Virus record (IMG/VR): IMGVR_UViG_3300024343_000139
Coordinates: 1 to 21,243 of that record
DNA from: a virus
Reading direction: 5' to 3' (one strand)
Length of the DNA: 21,243 bases
Shown: positions 5,689 through 14,456 of the stretch, one piece after another
Position numbering within the stretch: position 1 is the first letter of the stretch
Layout of the letters: the number at the start of each line of letters is the position of its first letter
Notes under the pieces: generated by a model
The model's database searches: none
What the model was told of the DNA's origin: nothing
The model's input: the letters and a program-made list of their open reading frames with translations, nothing else
Position numbers and translations under genes: made by a program

Positions 5689-5775
5689 TGGTTTTGCTAG
5701 CATAAGCCATCAAATATATCGCTTAAATCTCTTAGGAAAATTCTCTCTTTTAGTGCATCTTCACCCCCTTTTAGT

Positions 5776-5809
5776 TTATACTAGTATAAGAAGCGTATAC
5801 TAGTATACG
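5776..5809. promoter_or_regulatory. Twin palindromic sites, candidate operator or packaging sites
   Basis: TTATACTAGTATAA (5776-5789) and CGTATACTAGTATACG (5794-5809) are perfect palindromes sharing the core TATACTAGTATA. Their centres are 19 bp apart, near two turns of the helix. Two identical cores at this spacing strongly suggest a dimeric DNA-binding protein acting on one face. They lie about 85-120 bp upstream of the late promoter candidate and about 140 bp before the small terminase gene, so transcription control and small-terminase binding are both possible. No matching repressor gene is visible in the window. Confidence 0.6.
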
Positions 5810-5892
5810 TCACCTCGATCACCTTATATTCACAAAGGATCTTTCTATACTCTAATAATTAATCATATATATAGCGTGTAATAAGTATATAA

Positions 5893-5921
5893 TTGTTGTT
5901 TAGTACAATATGTGGTATTAT
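5893..5921 (+). promoter_or_regulatory. Sigma-70-like promoter for the virion operon
   Basis: TTGTTG (5893-5898) and TATTAT (5916-5921) are separated by exactly 17 bases and would start transcription about 20 bases upstream of the small terminase ATG at 5952. This is the best promoter-like match I see in the gap. In AT-rich DNA chance matches are common, so spacing and location carry most of the weight. Confidence 0.5.
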
Positions 5922-5951
5922 TTCCGTAATTAATTCGATAAAAAATAAAGC

Positions 5952-6380
5952 ATGAACGCTCAGCCGAAGAACAAAGGTGGACGACCTCCAGTAGTTTTAA
6001 ATAAGGAGCAAATAAAAGAAGTCGAAGAATTAGCTGCTTATCTCACAATAGAGCAAATAGCTGACTATTTTGATATTGATGCAGATACTTTTTTAGCAAT
6101 TCGTAAGCGTCAATCAGAGGTTTTTCGGTCTTATAAAAAAGGGAGGGCTAGAAAAATATATAGATATGCCAAAACTCTTGAGGAGAAAGCCCTTGGGATG
6201 TATGAGGAGGACTCATTAAAGTGCGACACGACTTCTATTATTTTTTTTCTCAAAACCCAAGCTGGATGGTCTGAAAAACAACTGGTTGAGACAAAAGATA
6301 TAACACCTAAACAACCGCCAAGTATCATCAATCATTTTTCGGATGAGCCATTAGCAATGGAGATAAAAAATGACAAATGA
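5952..6380 (+). CDS. terS: Terminase small subunit
   Basis: This 142-residue protein starts with a basic tail containing GGRPP, then a helix-turn-helix (about 35-65, LTIEQIADYFDIDADTFLAI), then helices and a disordered C-terminus. That layout is typical of small terminase subunits, which recognise phage DNA at the packaging site and hand it to the large subunit. The final ten bases overlap the large terminase gene, the usual arrangement. The ribosome binding site is weak. The palindrome-bearing gap immediately upstream may include its DNA target. Confidence 0.8.
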   Translation: MNAQPKNKGGRPPVVLNKEQIKEVEELAAYLTIEQIADYFDIDADTFLAIRKRQSEVFRSYKKGRARKIYRYAKTLEEKALGMYEEDSLKCDTTSIIFFLKTQAGWSEKQLVETKDITPKQPPSIINHFSDEPLAMEIKNDK

Positions 6381-7605
6381 ACTCCATAGGAATTTGACTA
6401 AATGGCAGCAAGGTTTATTTAAGCCATTCCGATATAAAATTATACATGGTGGCCGTGGGAGTGGTAAATCATGGGCTGTTGCAGATGCGTTAATTAGTAT
6501 GTCTTTATATAAGAAACATTTAGTACTTTGTGGTAGAGAGTTCCAGAATTCTATCAAAGATAGTGTTCATTCTTTATTACAACAGCGAATTGAGGCTATG
6601 GGTCTTGGGGATTATTTTGAGATTACTAGAGATGAGATTAACTGCAATTATTCTGGTAGTAGGTTCATATTCAAAGGTCTTAGGCACAATGTAGACAGTA
6701 TTAAGTCTATGGCAGGCATTACTCACCTTTGGATAGAGGAAGCCGACACTCTAAGTGCAGAAAGCTGGCGAGTAATAGAACCAACAATACGTGAGCCGAT
6801 GAGTGAAATATGGTGTACTTTCAACCCTAAAAACAAAACTGATATACTCTATAAAACATTTATAGAAAATGAACTGCCCAAAGATTCTTATGTGGTCAAA
6901 GTTAATTATGAAGATAATCCACACTTTCCAGAAGTATTAAAAGATCAAATGGAGCGTTTAAAGCTAAAAGACCATGGAATGTATAGACACGTTTGGCTAG
7001 GTGAGTGCTTAGAACACTCAGACGCACAAATATTCAAAGGTTACTGGCTTGAATCTGAATTTGAAGAGCCGCAAGGAATGCATAAGTACTTTGGTTTAGA
7101 TTTTGGCTTCTCTCAAGATCCGACTGCTGGAATCAGGTGTTTTGTCGATAAAAATATACTCTACATTACTCATGAGGCAGTAAAGAAAGGGCTTGAGATA
7201 GATGAAACTGCTAAGTTCATAGAGAAGAGATTGCCAGATCTAAAGAGACATACTATTTATGCAGATAATGCAAGGCCAGAGACTATCTCAATGATCAAGA
7301 GACAAGGCTACAGTATAAAAGCTGTTGAGAAAGGTAAGGGAACAATAGAAGACGGTATTGAGTATATTAAGTCTTTTGATAAAATAATAATTAATCCACG
7401 CTGTCCCGAGACTGTCAGAGAATTTACCCTATATTCATATAAAGTTGACGAAAGAAGTGGTGATATTACTAATACTATTGTTGATGCAAACAACCATTGT
7501 ATAGATGCCTTACGTTATGCCCTTGAACGCTCTATGAAGAATAAATCTATCGACTACAGTAAATTGATGTCTCCAGATAAATTTGCATCTGGACTATATA
7601 AATAA
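6370..7605 (+). CDS. terL: Terminase large subunit (PBSX/Terminase_3 type)
   Basis: This 411-residue protein is the packaging motor. The Walker A is GGRGSGKS (27-34), the Walker B LWIEEAD (120-126) with catalytic Glu124 after Glu123, and an ATPase coupling region follows (WCTFNPKN). The C-terminal RNase H-like nuclease has its acidic residues in FGLDFGF (Asp244), YADNARPE (Asp299) and NNHCIDALRYALE (Asp379). All core residues are present, so it should pump DNA into the prohead and cut it. Length is normal for the family. It overlaps the small subunit gene and is followed by the portal gene. Confidence 0.95.
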   Translation: MTNELHRNLTKWQQGLFKPFRYKIIHGGRGSGKSWAVADALISMSLYKKHLVLCGREFQNSIKDSVHSLLQQRIEAMGLGDYFEITRDEINCNYSGSRFIFKGLRHNVDSIKSMAGITHLWIEEADTLSAESWRVIEPTIREPMSEIWCTFNPKNKTDILYKTFIENELPKDSYVVKVNYEDNPHFPEVLKDQMERLKLKDHGMYRHVWLGECLEHSDAQIFKGYWLESEFEEPQGMHKYFGLDFGFSQDPTAGIRCFVDKNILYITHEAVKKGLEIDETAKFIEKRLPDLKRHTIYADNARPETISMIKRQGYSIKAVEKGKGTIEDGIEYIKSFDKIIINPRCPETVREFTLYSYKVDERSGDITNTIVDANNHCIDALRYALERSMKNKSIDYSKLMSPDKFASGLYK

Positions 7606-7620
7606 ATTAAATAGAAAAAA

Positions 7621-9048
7621 ATGATAAATAAAATAAAGAAATTCTTCGGTTCTTCAAAAAGATCAGATAACTGGATTAATAACATGACTAACCTAGGCAT
7701 GAATTCTAGCCGTGTTAATAACACAAGAGTCGGTGCTTTGCCATTACTGGATTATATGACATTAGATGAGATGTATAAAAGTAATGGATTAGCTCAAAAG
7801 ATAATAAACATAATAGTCGATGATGCGATGAGAGGCTTTATAGAAGCTGATTATGATTTATTACAAGAAATGAGCAGAATTAAATTAAAACAAAGAATAA
7901 CAGATGGTTGTTATTCTGGTAGATTATATGGTGGTGCGCTTTTAGTAGCGTTTATAGATGATGGTTTAGAATTAGAGAAACCAGTTAATTTGAATAGAGT
8001 TGATAAAATTATTTCAATTAAAGTATTTGATAAATCTCAAGTTACTTGGACTGTAGGAGATTTAAATACTAATTATGGTAGTGAGCATTTTGGTGAGCCA
8101 GAGTTTTATACCATAAATTCTTATTCTAATGTAGTGGATGTAGGAGTCATTAAAGTACATAGATCAAGATGTTTCTTAATGAATGGAGCAACAACTACCA
8201 ATAGGATGAGATTATATAACGGAGGCTGGGACTTATCTATTATGCAATCTTGCTTTGGAGCTTTAAGGAATTATGGAATAGTTACTGAGTCGTCAGCAGA
8301 AATAATACAAGATTTTGTTCAAGTAATATTTAAGATGGACGGATTAGCCCAAAAACTGATAGAAGAAGGGGGGGAAGCTGCAATCAAAAACAGATTGGCT
8401 TTAATAGACGTCTCCCGTTCTATTACTAATTCTCTGCTTATTGATGCAGAAGCAGAGGATTATGAGAAGCGGGCTAGTTCTGTTGCAGGATTAGCTGATC
8501 TATGGGATAGGTTCTCGGAAGTAATATGCTCTGTTACTGGATATCCAGCTACTAAATTATTTGGTAGATCGCCTGCTGGCATGAATTCAACGGGAGATAG
8601 TGATATGAAAAATTACTATGATATGGTTGGAGCTTACAGGTCAGATCAAGTACAGCCAGCTATTGATTGGGTTGTAGAATTGCTAGAACACCAAAAAACA
8701 TGGAAGAATAAGCCCAAAACATTCGATTGGGAATTCCCCTCTCTTGTTGCCACTTCTGATTTAGAAACTGCTAAGATTAGGAAGGAATATGCCGAGATAG
8801 ACTGTATGTATATTGACAGAGGGGCTATCGATGCTTCAGAGGCTTGGCAACAAAGATTTGGACAAGAGAAGTTTAATTACAATATAAAATTAAGCGAGCC
8901 AGAGACAGATACCTTACTTGAAGATGAAGAAAGTCTTATTGCCGAACTTAAGGCAGAAGAAGCTAAATCTACCAATGAGAACAAGGAATCAGCAAAGACA
9001 AAAAAGATAATGGATAGTCTTTATCAAAAAATTAGTCAAGTAGGTTGA
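7621..9048 (+). CDS. Portal protein (DUF1073 / HI1409 type)
   Basis: The 475-residue protein carries the DUF1073 portal pattern: a helical start, a mixed wing region, and the conserved TGYPATKLFGRSPAGMNSTG stretch (about 306-325) followed by GDSDMKNYYDMV. A charged helical C-terminus ends it. Twelve copies would form the ring through which DNA enters the head. It sits 15 bases after the large terminase gene. Databases may label this Pfam family with an anti-CBASS Acb1 name because some members are fused to it; gene order here supports a portal and there is no extra Acb1 phosphodiesterase part visible. Confidence 0.9.
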   Translation: MINKIKKFFGSSKRSDNWINNMTNLGMNSSRVNNTRVGALPLLDYMTLDEMYKSNGLAQKIINIIVDDAMRGFIEADYDLLQEMSRIKLKQRITDGCYSGRLYGGALLVAFIDDGLELEKPVNLNRVDKIISIKVFDKSQVTWTVGDLNTNYGSEHFGEPEFYTINSYSNVVDVGVIKVHRSRCFLMNGATTTNRMRLYNGGWDLSIMQSCFGALRNYGIVTESSAEIIQDFVQVIFKMDGLAQKLIEEGGEAAIKNRLALIDVSRSITNSLLIDAEAEDYEKRASSVAGLADLWDRFSEVICSVTGYPATKLFGRSPAGMNSTGDSDMKNYYDMVGAYRSDQVQPAIDWVVELLEHQKTWKNKPKTFDWEFPSLVATSDLETAKIRKEYAEIDCMYIDRGAIDASEAWQQRFGQEKFNYNIKLSEPETDTLLEDEESLIAELKAEEAKSTNENKESAKTKKIMDSLYQKISQVG

Positions 9049-9051
9049 TAG

Positions 9052-10971
9052 ATGCAAGAAGATTACTCTTTACTGGTTGCCTCTGTTTATGAATTAGTAG
9101 AAAAGATACGGGCACAGCAATTTATAACTGCTGTCACTCAAACAGATAGTGAAATCTCATTTACTTATAGAAATGGCTTCAAGCAACGTTTTTCTCTTTT
9201 AAGACAAAATAACGATAAGATTGATTTAGATAGTTTAAAAAGCGATATCTACAGGGGAATATCGGAGAAATTAAATAATGACTTTGCTTTAGGTTTAGAG
9301 AATATACAGAAATCAATGCTACTTGAATCTGAAACATACAGACATAAGTATGTCTCAGTTTTTAATGATTTTAAGGATGAGTTGGTACTGAAAACGGAAG
9401 GTAGTTATAACGATCTATTTAACAAACTAGATAGTAAGCTTTCTGATTTAGTTTCTGCCTTACCTATTCCAAAAGATGGGATAGATGCAGATGCTAACCT
9501 GATTATTACTACGATTACAAAGGCTCTTGAAGGTAAGATAGAAGAGTACAAGAAGATACTTGATAAAAATATCTTATCAGAAGTGCAAAAGAATATTAGC
9601 AATATTCCCATACCTCAAAATGGAGTAGATGGGAAAGATGCTGATGAAGAAAAAATAATCAGCAAGTTGCTAGAGGAGTTAAGGCAAATATTGGAATTAG
9701 ATTTTTCAGGCTTTAAAAATAGTCTTAAGTCTGAACTTGCTCTACTAATATCTAAACAAAAAGAAGAGCTTATCTTACTTCTGGCCACAAACATTTCTGA
9801 GCTCGTAGCACTCATACCAAAACCACAAGACGGTCGGGATGGAACAGACGGCAAAGATGCTGATAGCCAAGTGATTGAAGCTAATCTATTGAAGAAATTA
9901 AATGCCTTTATATCCTCTGAAAACGAAAAAAATAAGAAAGAAATAATAGAAAATATCAATAAAAGCATAAATAAGAGCGTAAAAAGCCTTACATTGGCCT
10001 TAAAGCAAATTCAAGCAGTAAAAGCAGAGAGAGGGCGAGAAGGTGAAAAGGGAGAAAAAGGTGATAATGGAAAGGATGGCAATGGAATAATAGATGCGAA
10101 GATAAACGATGACGATCACCTTATTATTGAAACTGATGAGAAAACAATCGATGCAGGTAAACTCAGGGTAAAACAATATTTTGGGGGCGGAGGGCAAGGA
10201 CAGGGCAACACGTTTCTTTATAGTAATGAGTTGCCAATGCCAGTCGATGTTGGTCTTCTTCCTAAGGGTACAAAGTTTAAAGACACTGATTTAAAAGTAC
10301 TATTTACAAAATTATTATATGGTTATAATTTTCCTAAATTCGTTGATTTCTTTATCGCTGGATTATTAGACAATGTAGAAATAGGCTATTCAATAATAGC
10401 AGGAGACTATCAGGCTAATTTTACCATTACTGACCCAGAGTTATTACGACCTGATTCAATTACTATCTTAAAAGAAGGGCAAGTTTTATTAGAGAATCTG
10501 CCTAATGTCTCGCCAGTTAATATTACTTTAGCAGGAGAAACAAAAAACACGATAGACGTTATTACTTTTGAAATATTTGCATATGACACAACAGGGGTCA
10601 GTTTTAACAAATATTTTACTGTAAATTGTAAATATAGAATTTATTACGGAGAATATACTGAGGATATTACTGATACTGGTTTTCCTAATCCATTAATTGT
10701 ACTCCGAGCAAGCGAATTAGTTATAGATATTTACGGCGAGTATTTTTTTCAGAACATCCCTTTAGGCTCTAATTATAAATGGTTTTGTTACCCTTCTATA
10801 CTGGGCGAAAACTATATTTTCTATGATACTGTAAGCGATATTGCTTTAATTTTAAATGATGTATTGAAGATCAATATAGTTAATGAATATGGGCTAGTTA
10901 TTGAATATAACTGTTACCGCACTCTAAATGAAATACACGAAGATATTATAATGAAGGTAAAAAGTGGATAG
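9052..10971 (+). CDS. Collagen-like, coiled-coil fibre protein
   Basis: This 639-residue protein has three repeats of a short [LI]P[IK]P[KQ][DN]G.D segment (near residues 138, 186 and 256), each followed by about 40-70 residues of helix with coiled-coil character. A Gly-X-Y collagen-like stretch (about 327-346, GREGEKGEKGDNGKDGNG) follows, then a GGGGQGQG linker. The C-terminal half (about 380-639) is strand-rich, aromatic and free of known motifs. Alternating rigid helices and short triple-helix-like pieces would give a trimeric fibre with hinges. It lies between portal and patatin, the latter starting inside its last codons. A surface fibre or head decoration is likely; its receptor is unknown. 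Confidence 0.75.
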   Translation: MQEDYSLLVASVYELVEKIRAQQFITAVTQTDSEISFTYRNGFKQRFSLLRQNNDKIDLDSLKSDIYRGISEKLNNDFALGLENIQKSMLLESETYRHKYVSVFNDFKDELVLKTEGSYNDLFNKLDSKLSDLVSALPIPKDGIDADANLIITTITKALEGKIEEYKKILDKNILSEVQKNISNIPIPQNGVDGKDADEEKIISKLLEELRQILELDFSGFKNSLKSELALLISKQKEELILLLATNISELVALIPKPQDGRDGTDGKDADSQVIEANLLKKLNAFISSENEKNKKEIIENINKSINKSVKSLTLALKQIQAVKAERGREGEKGEKGDNGKDGNGIIDAKINDDDHLIIETDEKTIDAGKLRVKQYFGGGGQGQGNTFLYSNELPMPVDVGLLPKGTKFKDTDLKVLFTKLLYGYNFPKFVDFFIAGLLDNVEIGYSIIAGDYQANFTITDPELLRPDSITILKEGQVLLENLPNVSPVNITLAGETKNTIDVITFEIFAYDTTGVSFNKYFTVNCKYRIYYGEYTEDITDTGFPNPLIVLRASELVIDIYGEYFFQNIPLGSNYKWFCYPSILGENYIFYDTVSDIALILNDVLKINIVNEYGLVIEYNCYRTLNEIHEDIIMKVKSG

Positions 10972-12007
10972 TAATACATTAAGAATCTTTAGTTTTCCAG
11001 GGGGAGGAACAAAGGGGTATGGTTCAAATAGATTCATGCAAAAGTTTCTGCATCAATGGGGAATACCACAAGCTGATTTCTGGAAATATGCAGATGTTAT
11101 GTGCGGAGCTTCTATCGGAGGAATATTAGCATGTGGTTATTCTTTTGGCAAAACTCCCGATGAGATGGAGACTTTCTTTTTACAGAAAGCAAAAAGGGTA
11201 TTTACCATTAGAACCGCTGCTGAACTGGCAGCAGGAAGTCATAATGCAGGGACTGATTCTAATAGACCTAATGAATTACAAAAAATAGCATTAATTGCTA
11301 CGAATGATGCATTTTATTCCTCTCCTTATCCAGATTCGAACTTTGGTAGTAATATTTTGCACCAGACTCTAGTAGATAATTTTGGAACAAGTACATTAGC
11401 TAATCTTAAAACTCCTATTATTATCCCTTCTTTTGAAAAAGATATGAGTAGGTACGTTGTCTTCTCTAATTTTGAAGACCCAGCCTATTTTATAGGAAAG
11501 ACGGAAAGTATAGTGAATGTTTGTAGGGCAACAAGTGCTGCGCCTATTTATTTGCCAGCTTATACATTTAACGGTCACGATTATATGGATGGCGGAGTAT
11601 ATGCCAACGACCCAATACTTGCCGCAATTAATTTAGGTTTAACGGTAAAACCTAATGCTACTAAGATTGTTATAGTGGATGCAGGTACAGGGCAGGGTAA
11701 ATATGGATTTGACGGATCGGGTTCTGGGGTTGGGAGCGATCATGCAGTTGAAGTACTATTTAGTATAATGAATATTGCTATGTCTGGAGCTGAGGAATGG
11801 AGTAGGTATTCTATTGATTATTTTAGCAATAGATTACCCAAAGATGTATATTATTATAAGTTTCAACCTAGATTTCCTCCTGACTTTCCAAATGAGTTAG
11901 ATAACAGCGACCCTGCTTGGTTTGTCTCATTGGCAAATTTAGTAGATACTCATTATACAAATGAAAGCGATAAAATATCCACTATATTAGGTCATTTAAC
12001 GATATGA
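10964..12007 (+). CDS. Patatin-like phospholipase
   Basis: This 347-residue protein starts at GTG 10964, preceded by GAAGGT, overlapping the fibre gene by eight bases. It has every patatin signature: the oxyanion loop GGGTKG (13-18), the nucleophile elbow GASIGG with Ser50, and the DGG triad partner with Asp209, plus CRATSAAPIYLPAY upstream of it. The Ser-Asp dyad is intact, so it should hydrolyse acyl chains of phospholipids. No signal peptide is visible. Patatins are effectors in Rickettsia and are also encoded by Wolbachia phage WO, whose role there is unsettled. Within a virion operon between fibre genes, it may be a structural-particle lipase or be made late for host exit. The Lys in place of Arg in the oxyanion loop is a mild deviation. 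Confidence 0.92.
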   Translation: MDSNTLRIFSFPGGGTKGYGSNRFMQKFLHQWGIPQADFWKYADVMCGASIGGILACGYSFGKTPDEMETFFLQKAKRVFTIRTAAELAAGSHNAGTDSNRPNELQKIALIATNDAFYSSPYPDSNFGSNILHQTLVDNFGTSTLANLKTPIIIPSFEKDMSRYVVFSNFEDPAYFIGKTESIVNVCRATSAAPIYLPAYTFNGHDYMDGGVYANDPILAAINLGLTVKPNATKIVIVDAGTGQGKYGFDGSGSGVGSDHAVEVLFSIMNIAMSGAEEWSRYSIDYFSNRLPKDVYYYKFQPRFPPDFPNELDNSDPAWFVSLANLVDTHYTNESDKISTILGHLTI

Positions 12008-13971
12008 AGGGCGTAAAAGTAAGTAATTTTATAGTTCCAATGAGTGTTACAGACACTTACCCTACCAATTTGGATATATTCGGCAGGGGAGGAATACATA
12101 GCGTTGATACAATTCCAAATAGGGACGCAATAACTACGGAGCGACGTAGTGAGGGGATGCTTTCTTTTACCAAAAACAATGAGTCTATGTATGCCCTTTT
12201 AGGAGGGATTACTAACGATAAGTGGCGCAAGCTCTTTGATTTCTCAGATAATAAAATCAACTTTAATATTGCTTGTGATCCTAATTATGTATTGTTAGGG
12301 AATAAAGACGGACTTGCAAAACCTTCCCCTAGATTAAGGGATATGCAATTCGATATTATTGATTTACGCCGTAGGATTGACAAAATAGGGATATTGGAGA
12401 ATCTTGATTATGAGCATATATGGATTGGAGATTATACTAATAGACCTATTCAGAAAATCAATATTGCCGTAAAAAACTTACCAATATTAGGAGCGGCTTT
12501 ATTTCCTATACCTTTGTTATCTGTAAGTATTCCTATTCCAAACCCTAACTTTGATCCAACAAGTGGCTGGGATTATGTAATGTCTTCTCCATGGTTAAAT
12601 CAAATATACGCAGGAAGTCCTAATTTATTAAATACGAGTACTGAAACAAAAATATCTAGCTCTCTTGCTTTTGCTCAAATTAAAGCGGCGCAAGCAATAA
12701 AAAGGCTTGATAACGCAGGATTTATTGTAAAAAACAAAACGATAAGTTATAGCTGGGAAAATCCTGCTTATAGTTTTGTTACCGACCCATTACTTATTGC
12801 CGCTATGGAGTTATATGGGCTTGGAACAACTTATACTTTTAATAAAGCCCAAGCTTTGGATGAATTAGGGGCTGGGCTATTAAAGAACAGTGCAGAAGGT
12901 GTCTTATCATTAGGAGTAAGCGGAGAGGATTATGTAAACACGGCAGATATACCTATCGGGAATTTAGTTATATTAGATCCTCTTTACCCTTTAGCTGGAC
13001 ACAAGCTAATTGCACCTACAGCTTTTAATATAAGAAAAAATAACCCAGGTGAATTTGGTTATCCTATAGGTGGTGTAATACCCATACTAATTGGGGTTGC
13101 AGGTGAATTTGAGAATCTTGCAATTGGTGGATTAACACCTGGGGATTTAATAAAAGCTAATGAATCTGGTGAGATAAAACCCGCTATTCCAAATGTTGAT
13201 TATACTACTCCGTCTGTAATATCAACTATTCTCGGTATAATAAGCGCTTTCCAAGCTGCATATAATATATTTGTAGCTGCGACTACAGCAAAGGATGCGG
13301 TACAAGATGTAGAAATAACCGCTATACAAGCGAAAGATGTTACACAAGATGTTTCTATTGGAGCTGCTCAAGCTACTGCGGATGGAGCAATGGCACAAGC
13401 ACTTGCCGCGCCAGCAGAAGGTGCAGCAATTGCCGCGGCATATTTTACGGAGCAAATGTTACCATATAGCTTAATACCTATTGTTCCAGCAGGTATCAGT
13501 ATAAGCGGCGCAATAGGAGTGGCTGCTGCTGCCGCATCTTCTGCTCAAAATACAGCAAATGATGCTTTAGCGGCAATACAAAATGCAGAAGTAACCTTAA
13601 CGGGTGACGTTATTGGAACGGGAAAATTAAACGAAGATATTAATATCAAGTTTATAGAAAACCCTACTTTCACAGGCGCTGAATTTATTAGAATTCCTAC
13701 TGGCAATACTACACAAAGACCGATTATCCCAACATTAGGAATGTTGCGACTTAATACGGATGTTTTACCTTATCCGCCCGTAAGTCCAGTTATAGTAGAA
13801 GGAACCGTTGATGAAATTAACGTTGTTAATACAAATAATAATTTTAGAGTTTCTTTAGCAGATAATCCTATTTTAAAAGGAACAAGTTTTGTTCAAATTC
13901 CTACTGGAAATACTGCTCAAAGACCTAGTAATCCAAGCGTTGGTATGATAAGATGTAACACAGATATTTAA
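12004..13971 (+). CDS. Tail-fibre or appendage protein with QRP/GM.R.NT modules
   Basis: The 655-residue product starts at an ATG overlapping the patatin stop. The N-terminal part (about 1-130) contains YPTNLDIFGRGGIHSVDTIP and an aromatic-rich domain. The middle is strand-rich; about 400-530 is Ala/Asp-rich helix (QAKDVTQDVSIGAAQATADG) of coiled-coil type. Near the end are two copies of the fibre module IPTGNT.QRP..P..GM.R.NTD, DNA 13693-13761 and 13897-13971. In many tail fibres this motif continues into a LE.Y.GTSW sequence. Here the protein stops just after NTDI, and the expected continuation starts the next gene. It likely binds host surface. Confidence 0.75.
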   Translation: MKGVKVSNFIVPMSVTDTYPTNLDIFGRGGIHSVDTIPNRDAITTERRSEGMLSFTKNNESMYALLGGITNDKWRKLFDFSDNKINFNIACDPNYVLLGNKDGLAKPSPRLRDMQFDIIDLRRRIDKIGILENLDYEHIWIGDYTNRPIQKINIAVKNLPILGAALFPIPLLSVSIPIPNPNFDPTSGWDYVMSSPWLNQIYAGSPNLLNTSTETKISSSLAFAQIKAAQAIKRLDNAGFIVKNKTISYSWENPAYSFVTDPLLIAAMELYGLGTTYTFNKAQALDELGAGLLKNSAEGVLSLGVSGEDYVNTADIPIGNLVILDPLYPLAGHKLIAPTAFNIRKNNPGEFGYPIGGVIPILIGVAGEFENLAIGGLTPGDLIKANESGEIKPAIPNVDYTTPSVISTILGIISAFQAAYNIFVAATTAKDAVQDVEITAIQAKDVTQDVSIGAAQATADGAMAQALAAPAEGAAIAAAYFTEQMLPYSLIPIVPAGISISGAIGVAAAAASSAQNTANDALAAIQNAEVTLTGDVIGTGKLNEDINIKFIENPTFTGAEFIRIPTGNTTQRPIIPTLGMLRLNTDVLPYPPVSPVIVEGTVDEINVVNTNNNFRVSLADNPILKGTSFVQIPTGNTAQRPSNPSVGMIRCNTDI

Positions 13972-13991
13972 CTAAAAAGAAAAGAATTAAA

Positions 13992-14453
13992 ATGGCACAA
14001 TTAGAGTTTTATGACGGTACGTCATTTGTAACAGTTGGTAATCCAGGGACAGTAACTAGTGTTACCGCTGGAACTGGTTTAACTGGTGGGACTATAACAA
14101 GCAGCGGTACGATTGCTCTGGCAAATACTACCGTAACCACTGGCAGCTATACTAATGCAGCGATAACGGTAGATGCGCAAGGCAGATTGACGGCCGCAAG
14201 TAGCGGGACATCGCCCGTTACTTCTATAACTGGTACGGCTAATCAAGTAACAGTTGGCGGCACTTCTTCCGTTCCAGTATTATCATTGCCTACTAATGTT
14301 ACTATTACTGGTTTATTTAGTTCAGCAACATTGGCAACTACAGGTAATGCTACTATTGGTGGAACAGGGGCTATAACAATTCCAGTAGGAACAACGGCTC
14401 AAAGACCAGCTGTTCCAGTTACAGGGATGATGAGGATAAATACGAGTTTATAA
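13992..14453 (+). CDS. Short fibre segment protein (split-module second part)
   Basis: This 153-residue protein starts MAQLEFYDGTSFVTVGN, the sequence normally found after the motif that ends the previous protein. It continues with the common Gly/Thr/Ser/Val-rich tail-fibre repeats (GTVTSVTAGTGLTGGTITSS and VDAQGRLTAASSG). It ends with another copy of the same motif, TTAQRPAVPVTGMMRINTSL. The frame differs from that of the previous gene (start-to-start distance 1988 bases), with AAAAAGAAAAGAATT before the ATG as a weak ribosome binding site. It shares the next gene's frame, separated only by TAA and CAA. Whether it is made as a separate chain is uncertain. Confidence 0.75.
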   Translation: MAQLEFYDGTSFVTVGNPGTVTSVTAGTGLTGGTITSSGTIALANTTVTTGSYTNAAITVDAQGRLTAASSGTSPVTSITGTANQVTVGGTSSVPVLSLPTNVTITGLFSSATLATTGNATIGGTGAITIPVGTTAQRPAVPVTGMMRINTSL

Positions 14454-14456
14454 CAA

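Larger units (their letters stand above)
5419..5951. other. 533-bp non-coding region before the terminase genes
   Basis: No frame on either strand here has a convincing start and length. The DNA is very AT-rich and contains a 12-bp palindrome TTAAGTACTTAA (5429-5440), a tandem near-repeat TTGTAAAATA, several inverted repeats (5562-5688), twin palindromes (5776-5809) and a promoter (5893-5921). Sitting just before the small terminase gene, it is a plausible place for the packaging initiation site, a regulatory RNA or the late control region. I see no clear intrinsic terminator ending the early operon. Confidence 0.6.

Noticed and set aside
5648-5803. TTG-started frame of about 50 codons in the gap
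   Set aside because: The nearest GGAG is 13 bases away, the start is rare, and the frame runs through the repeats and palindromes that look like DNA or RNA elements.
5776-5809. Promoter with -10 inside the twin palindromes
   Set aside because: TATACT occurs in the core, but no -35-like sequence lies 16-18 bases upstream on either strand.
7621-9048. Anti-CBASS protein Acb1 instead of portal
   Set aside because: The DUF1073 family name can mislead. The sequence has the portal stretch and sits directly after the large terminase; no separate phosphodiesterase domain with paired HxT-like motifs is seen.
9052-10200. Minus-strand frames across the collagen-like gene
   Set aside because: They are Ser/Phe/Ile-rich mirror frames of a Lys/Glu/Asp-rich coding strand and lack start signals.
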